Of a DNA stretch of 16,042 nucleotides, positions 13,492 to 16,042 are shown piece after piece. How positions within the stretch are numbered: the stretch's first letter is position 1; every line of letters begins with the position of its first letter. The position numbers and the translations under genes are program-made. The DNA comes from Candidatus Gastranaerophilales bacterium (GTDB lineage: Bacteria > Cyanobacteriota > Vampirovibrionia > Gastranaerophilales > Gastranaerophilaceae): NCBI GenBank assembly GCA_900752845.1, contig CAADWU010000120.1, positions 1 to 16,042 on the forward strand, in the 5' to 3' direction. Below the pieces are notes generated by a model. The model searched no databases. It saw nothing but the letters and a program-made list of their open reading frames with translations, and was not told the origin of the DNA.

Positions 13492-14982
13492 CTATGAATA
13501 TACGAACGGCGGTCCGTTTTTAATTTCAAATAATATATTATCTGCCATTACTTTAAGTTCTTCTTTTGGCTTGCCTTTATCGACCTGTTTATAGAATTCA
13601 TCAACAAGGGGCTGAATAGCAGCATCTTTCTTTGATTTAAAGTTTCTCAGTTCGGTTGAAACAAGTCTGTTTTGCAAATCAATTTCCGTTTGAGCATTCA
13701 GCTTTTTAACCTGAACTTCTTTGATAGCATCTCCTGCAAGTTTTCCGCCGTAGCTCATTGCCGTAAGTCCTGTAATACCGAAGAATAACTGTTTAAACTG
13801 CTTGTTATCTGTATCTAAAAGCCAGTTATAGAAAAATGCTCTGTAGTCATCAACGTGTGAATAGAAAGTCGGTTTGGGAGTTCCGTCACCTCCTATTGTT
13901 TCGTTAACTTTTGTTGTTGATGTTTCAGCTTTTTTAATAAGTCTTTGTGCAAATTCTTCTATTTCGTTTTTGTCCCAGTTCAAATTTTTCAGATAATTTT
14001 TAATGGTTTCAGGGGCTGCATCTATTGACTGGAAGTGTGCTTCAAGAAGCTTTTTATCATTGTCTTTTGTTAAGTTAGTTGATTTTTTTACTATATCTGT
14101 GATTATGTTTTTTCTGTCTTTTACATAGTCTTCTAAAAGATTTTTACTTTTGCTTAAGTTTTTCAAAGATAAAAATCCAAGTCCTACAATTGCAGCGAGT
14201 GTCCCTGCTCCGAGTAGAAAATAGTTCATATTATTATTTGAATTATCTTTATTATTATTGTATTTTCCTGTAAATTTCAGATGCTTACCAAAGTTCGGAA
14301 GAATTTTTTCTTTGCCGTCATCTAAGAATTTACTGAATTCTTGTGCTTTTTCGGCAAGCATGCTTCTGGTTATTTGAATTTTTCCTGCAAAAGATTGTGT
14401 TTCAATATCAATCAACTGTTCCTGCATATTTTTTTGAATATCTGCTTCACGTTTTTTTACCCATACATCTTTAAAGCCGTCAAAGAATGTTTTGCCCATA
14501 AAACCCATAGCAGTTAGGGTAAGAACTCCTATGCCGGCATGAATAGTTTTCCTTGTCGGGCTTTGAATCATTTGATAAAGCGCCTGATGGGTTTCTTCAT
14601 TCAGTGCAACGTTTCTTGTTGTTGCAGGAAGTCTTTTTGTATCAGAAATTTTTAAATTAATTTTAGTATTGCGTCTTACAAAAGCCGAAAGTAAAGCTAC
14701 TGCACCCATTACCCCAACCGCAACTGCACTGATTGGAAGAATACTTTTTTCTTTGGAAGTATTTTTCTCATACAGTCTTGAAGGCATTTTGGCGTTTTCT
14801 GAAATTACAAGGCTGTCATAGGTGTCGTTAAGGTTAATTTTACAATCGGGACAGTCTTTTATGAATGTGTTAACAAGCACGCCTTCTTTTGTTTCAGAGT
14901 TGGCACGTTTTTGAGAGTTAGTTAAATTTCTTTGTTGTCTTATCGTTTCAGCATCATGAAACGGTGTCATGTTCAGCGGCAT
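13492..14982 (-). CDS. Multi-span membrane protein with internal duplication, 496 residues
   Basis: Function unknown. Four hydrophobic segments are seen: about 81-103 (ILPISAVAVGVMGAVALLSA), 148-165, 253-273 (NYFLLGAGTLAAIVGLGFLS) and a weaker one at 397-412. Residues 152-201 and 402-451 align without gaps with 19 identities in 50 (both LTAM...GK...D..K.V.VKK). The protein is therefore two copies of a two-helix module, each ending in a charged helix after VKK. An N-terminal CPDC pair (44-47) is present. The ATG 14982 has AAAGGA 5 bases upstream and overlaps the end of the CPHG/CPIC gene by 29 bases. The tail ends at 13492, where the next gene's ribosome-binding site begins. Inner-membrane location is inferred; the first ~80 residues are polar with no signal peptide. 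Confidence 0.8.
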   Translation of the reverse strand: MPLNMTPFHDAETIRQQRNLTNSQKRANSETKEGVLVNTFIKDCPDCKINLNDTYDSLVISENAKMPSRLYEKNTSKEKSILPISAVAVGVMGAVALLSAFVRRNTKINLKISDTKRLPATTRNVALNEETHQALYQMIQSPTRKTIHAGIGVLTLTAMGFMGKTFFDGFKDVWVKKREADIQKNMQEQLIDIETQSFAGKIQITRSMLAEKAQEFSKFLDDGKEKILPNFGKHLKFTGKYNNNKDNSNNNMNYFLLGAGTLAAIVGLGFLSLKNLSKSKNLLEDYVKDRKNIITDIVKKSTNLTKDNDKKLLEAHFQSIDAAPETIKNYLKNLNWDKNEIEEFAQRLIKKAETSTTKVNETIGGDGTPKPTFYSHVDDYRAFFYNWLLDTDNKQFKQLFFGITGLTAMSYGGKLAGDAIKEVQVKKLNAQTEIDLQNRLVSTELRNFKSKKDAAIQPLVDEFYKQVDKGKPKEELKVMADNILFEIKNGPPFVYS

Positions 14983-15661
14983 CTAAATCCTTTTCTGCTT
15001 CGGTTATTTTTTTATACAAATCATGTATAAATGTTCTTAATTCAAAAGCTTTTTTCGTTTCATCAATTTGTTTGTCATTGTTGTCTGCATTGAGCGGTTG
15101 GAATATTGAGAACAGAGATTTCACTTTCTTTTTCAAATCCTTGAATGCTTCTGATATTTTCTTTTCGATTGAAGCTTTCAATTCACCTATCATTGCAGTG
15201 AGTTTATCGGAAATGTCAGCAAGTTTTTGCTGAATTGTTTGGATAGTATTTGAGATAGCTGTCGGAATATTGGCAATTGTGCGCATTATTCCGCCAAGAA
15301 CCGTATTTAGTACAAAATTCACGGGTTTAGCAATTATTGCAGGTGTATTATTTGTAAGAAACTGTGCAATGTTTGCTAACTTTTGGCTTGAATTCATTAA
15401 TGCATTTTGGAAAGCCTGTACATTTTGAGCAAAGTTTTGAGCGTCTTGCTGTCTTTGAAGTTTTGCATTTTGCTGTGCTTTTAAAAAAGCTCCGATTGCT
15501 GCGCACTCATTCCAGCTCATTTCACCCGGTTTTGCGGAAAAGTCTGCTTTTTTCATTCCGCCTCCGCCCATACCGTTACATATCGGGCATGCTCCGAGCG
15601 GCAGTCCATGCGGACATGTTCCCACTCTTGCATTATTGATTTGTACGGCTCCAAGTGACAT
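14954..15661 (-). CDS. Hypothetical protein with CPHG...CPIC...GMGGGG motif, 235 residues
   Basis: Function unknown. Start ATG 15661 is chosen because GGAGG lies 8 bases upstream; a TTG at 15718 would extend it but has no such site and lies within the structured leader. Near the N-terminus, VGTCPHGLPLGACPICNGMG has CxH and CxxC pairs spaced like a small zinc-binding knuckle. It is followed by a glycine run and PGEMSWNECAAIGAFLKAQ. Residues about 85-205 are long amphipathic helices rich in Gln, Asn and Ala, with a hydrophobic centre (IIAKPVNFVLNTVLGGIMRT), then a lysine-rich coiled part and an acidic end. I associate the CPHG/CPIC start with Gastranaerophilales (recollection). First gene of the cluster; its stop overlaps the membrane-protein gene. 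Confidence 0.8.
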   Translation of the reverse strand: MSLGAVQINNARVGTCPHGLPLGACPICNGMGGGGMKKADFSAKPGEMSWNECAAIGAFLKAQQNAKLQRQQDAQNFAQNVQAFQNALMNSSQKLANIAQFLTNNTPAIIAKPVNFVLNTVLGGIMRTIANIPTAISNTIQTIQQKLADISDKLTAMIGELKASIEKKISEAFKDLKKKVKSLFSIFQPLNADNNDKQIDETKKAFELRTFIHDLYKKITEAEKDLDAAEHDTVS

Positions 15662-15791
15662 TAAAAAATCCTCCAGCATTCGCTTTAGAGGACTCAAAGA
15701 ATATAATTGCACATCCAATCTGCTCGTGGAATGTGTTTCCTTTGAGTGTTCCGGCTTTTACGGCTGCGGCAGCAGCTGGAGATATTCACTC
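15662..15791 (-). ncRNA. Candidate structured leader with sequestered ribosome-binding site
   Basis: GC-richer than its surroundings. On the - strand RNA, in order: GAGTG/CACTC (15787-15791 with 15744-15748) enclosing GCTGC/GCAGC (15772-15776 with 15763-15767); ACTCAAAG/CTTTGAGT (15740-15747 with 15692-15699) enclosing a CACATuCCA/TGGATGTG hairpin (15727-15735 with 15710-15717); and AGTCCTC/GAGGATT (15688-15694 with 15667-15673), which covers the ribosome-binding site of the CPHG/CPIC gene. The first and second long pairings share bases 15744-15747 and exclude each other. This resembles a switching leader; no known riboswitch class was recognised. Confidence 0.45.
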
Positions 15792-15808
15792 CATTTCCTC
15801 TTATTAAA

Positions 15809-15837
15809 AGGTTATGATAAGCAAAATTTTAAGTCAA
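15809..15837 (-). promoter_or_regulatory. Weak candidate promoter for the unknown cluster
   Basis: On the - strand: -35 TTGACT (15832-15837, 5/6), 17-base spacer, -10 TAACCT (15809-15814, only 3/6). Its position just upstream of the structured leader is right, but the poor -10 makes it uncertain. Confidence 0.35.
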
Positions 15838-15859
15838 TTTTTTGTGTTTAATTGTAAAC

Positions 15860-15888
15860 TTGAACAATGATTTGAAAAATGATATAAT
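15860..15888 (+). promoter_or_regulatory. Extended -10 promoter for the gene at 15958
   Basis: -35 TTGAAC (15860-15865, 4/6), 17-base spacer, -10 TATAAT (15883-15888, 6/6) preceded by TG in extended -10 position (TGATATAAT). Transcription would begin near 15895, giving a leader of about 60 bases. It is divergent from the unknown cluster. Confidence 0.7.
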
Positions 15889-15906
15889 TAAAATGTAACT
15901 AAGAAA

Positions 15907-15927
15907 GGAGGCAGCGAAGCTGCTTTC
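15907..15927 (+). promoter_or_regulatory. Leader hairpin containing a spare Shine-Dalgarno
   Basis: GGAGGCAGC (15907-15915) pairs with GCTGCTTTC (15919-15927) around a GAA loop: 9 bp including two G-U pairs. The paired strand includes AAGGAGG, a perfect ribosome-binding sequence with no start codon behind it. The functional AAGGAG lies 30-some bases downstream before ATG 15958. Confidence 0.5.
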
Positions 15928-15957
15928 CACATAGGTCAATAACGAAAGGAGCAATTA

Positions 15958-16042
15958 ATGAAAAAGTTAAGTAAAAGAGCTTGTGCATGTATTGGTAATC
16001 TATTACCAAGCCATATTAACATGGCTACGTGCGTAGCACTCG
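15958..16042 (+). CDS. Unknown protein, N-terminal 28 codons (runs off the window)
   Basis: The ATG follows GAAAGGAGCAATTA, an excellent ribosome-binding site, and an extended -10 promoter, so a gene start is likely. The visible peptide begins MKKLSKRACACIGNLLPSHI and continues NMATCVAL, open to the window end. The basic start, cysteines (three in the first 26 residues) and moderately hydrophobic stretch could be a signal-like or leader sequence, but no family is recognised. The DNA of this start holds three adjacent inverted repeats: TTGGTAA/TTACCAA (15992-16009), GCCAT/ATGGC (16010-16025) and GCTAC/GTAGC (16024-16037). The region might thus serve as a structured RNA as well as coding sequence. 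Confidence 0.6.
   Translation, partial: MKKLSKRACACIGNLLPSHINMATCVAL

Noticed and set aside
15662..15718. N-terminal extension of the CPHG/CPIC protein from TTG 15718
   Set aside because: No ribosome-binding site; the region is better explained as leader RNA, and ATG 15661 has GGAGG at ideal spacing.
15364..15851. Open frames on the + strand opposite the CPHG/CPIC gene and its leader
   Set aside because: They are shadows of the - strand gene, with odd composition, no ribosome-binding sites and no promoter.
1..16042. tRNA or rRNA genes, CRISPR arrays, insertion sequences, phage genes
   Set aside because: No cloverleaf, rRNA signature, regularly spaced direct repeats, transposase or phage protein was recognised on either strand.

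Overview
The window is AT-rich and densely coded. It most likely comes from a gut-type, non-photosynthetic cyanobacterial relative (Vampirovibrionia/'Melainabacteria', order Gastranaerophilales). This is inferred from the family style of several proteins: a type IV pilin-like protein with a GFTLAE...LITLGIIGVVAAMTMPSLIA N-terminus, a small protein with a CPHG...CPIC...GMGGGG motif, and a protein starting MGMAASQARFLGLTARK. The ribosomal gene order (rpsM-rpsK-...-rpoA-rplQ-truA-rplM-rpsI) also fits. An RND pump followed by a TolC-like protein implies an outer membrane. No database search was possible, so the taxonomy is an inference.

Layout. (1) 1-1626, + strand: the C-terminal tail of an RND efflux pump, a TolC-like outer-membrane channel and a hairpin. 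(2) 1673-1960, +: an orphan 95-residue protein convergent with the ribosomal operon and sharing a two-way terminator with it. (3) 7452 down to 2045, - strand: infA-rpmJ-rpsM-rpsK-rpsD-rpoA-rplQ-truA-rplM-rpsI, with a candidate promoter in front of infA. rpmJ is a 37-codon gene at 6998-7111. (4) 8483 down to 7720, -: a pilin-like gene with a near-consensus promoter, a strong ribosome-binding site and an ATG. Its prepilin leader contains ten consecutive C, which puts the start out of frame with the pilin body. (5) 8675-9061, +: an orphan 128-residue protein. (6) 11531 down to 9117, -: family 2 glycosyltransferase, divergent polyprenyl synthase and signal peptidase I, between a consensus promoter and a two-way terminator. 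(7) 15661 down to 11804, -: four genes of unknown function (CPHG/CPIC protein, membrane protein with an internal duplication, repeat-like protein, coiled-coil protein), with a structured leader upstream and a hairpin-rich 3' region ending in a terminator. (8) 15860-16042, +: a strong divergent promoter, a leader hairpin and the first 28 codons of an unknown gene.

How they work together. The ribosomal block supplies translation and RNA polymerase alpha. The RND/TolC pair forms an efflux or secretion channel. Signal peptidase I and polyprenyl diphosphate synthesis serve the cell envelope. The most notable item is the C10 tract in the pilin gene, a candidate on/off switch. Next are the undescribed four-gene cluster and its GC-rich leader, which can hide the first ribosome-binding site.
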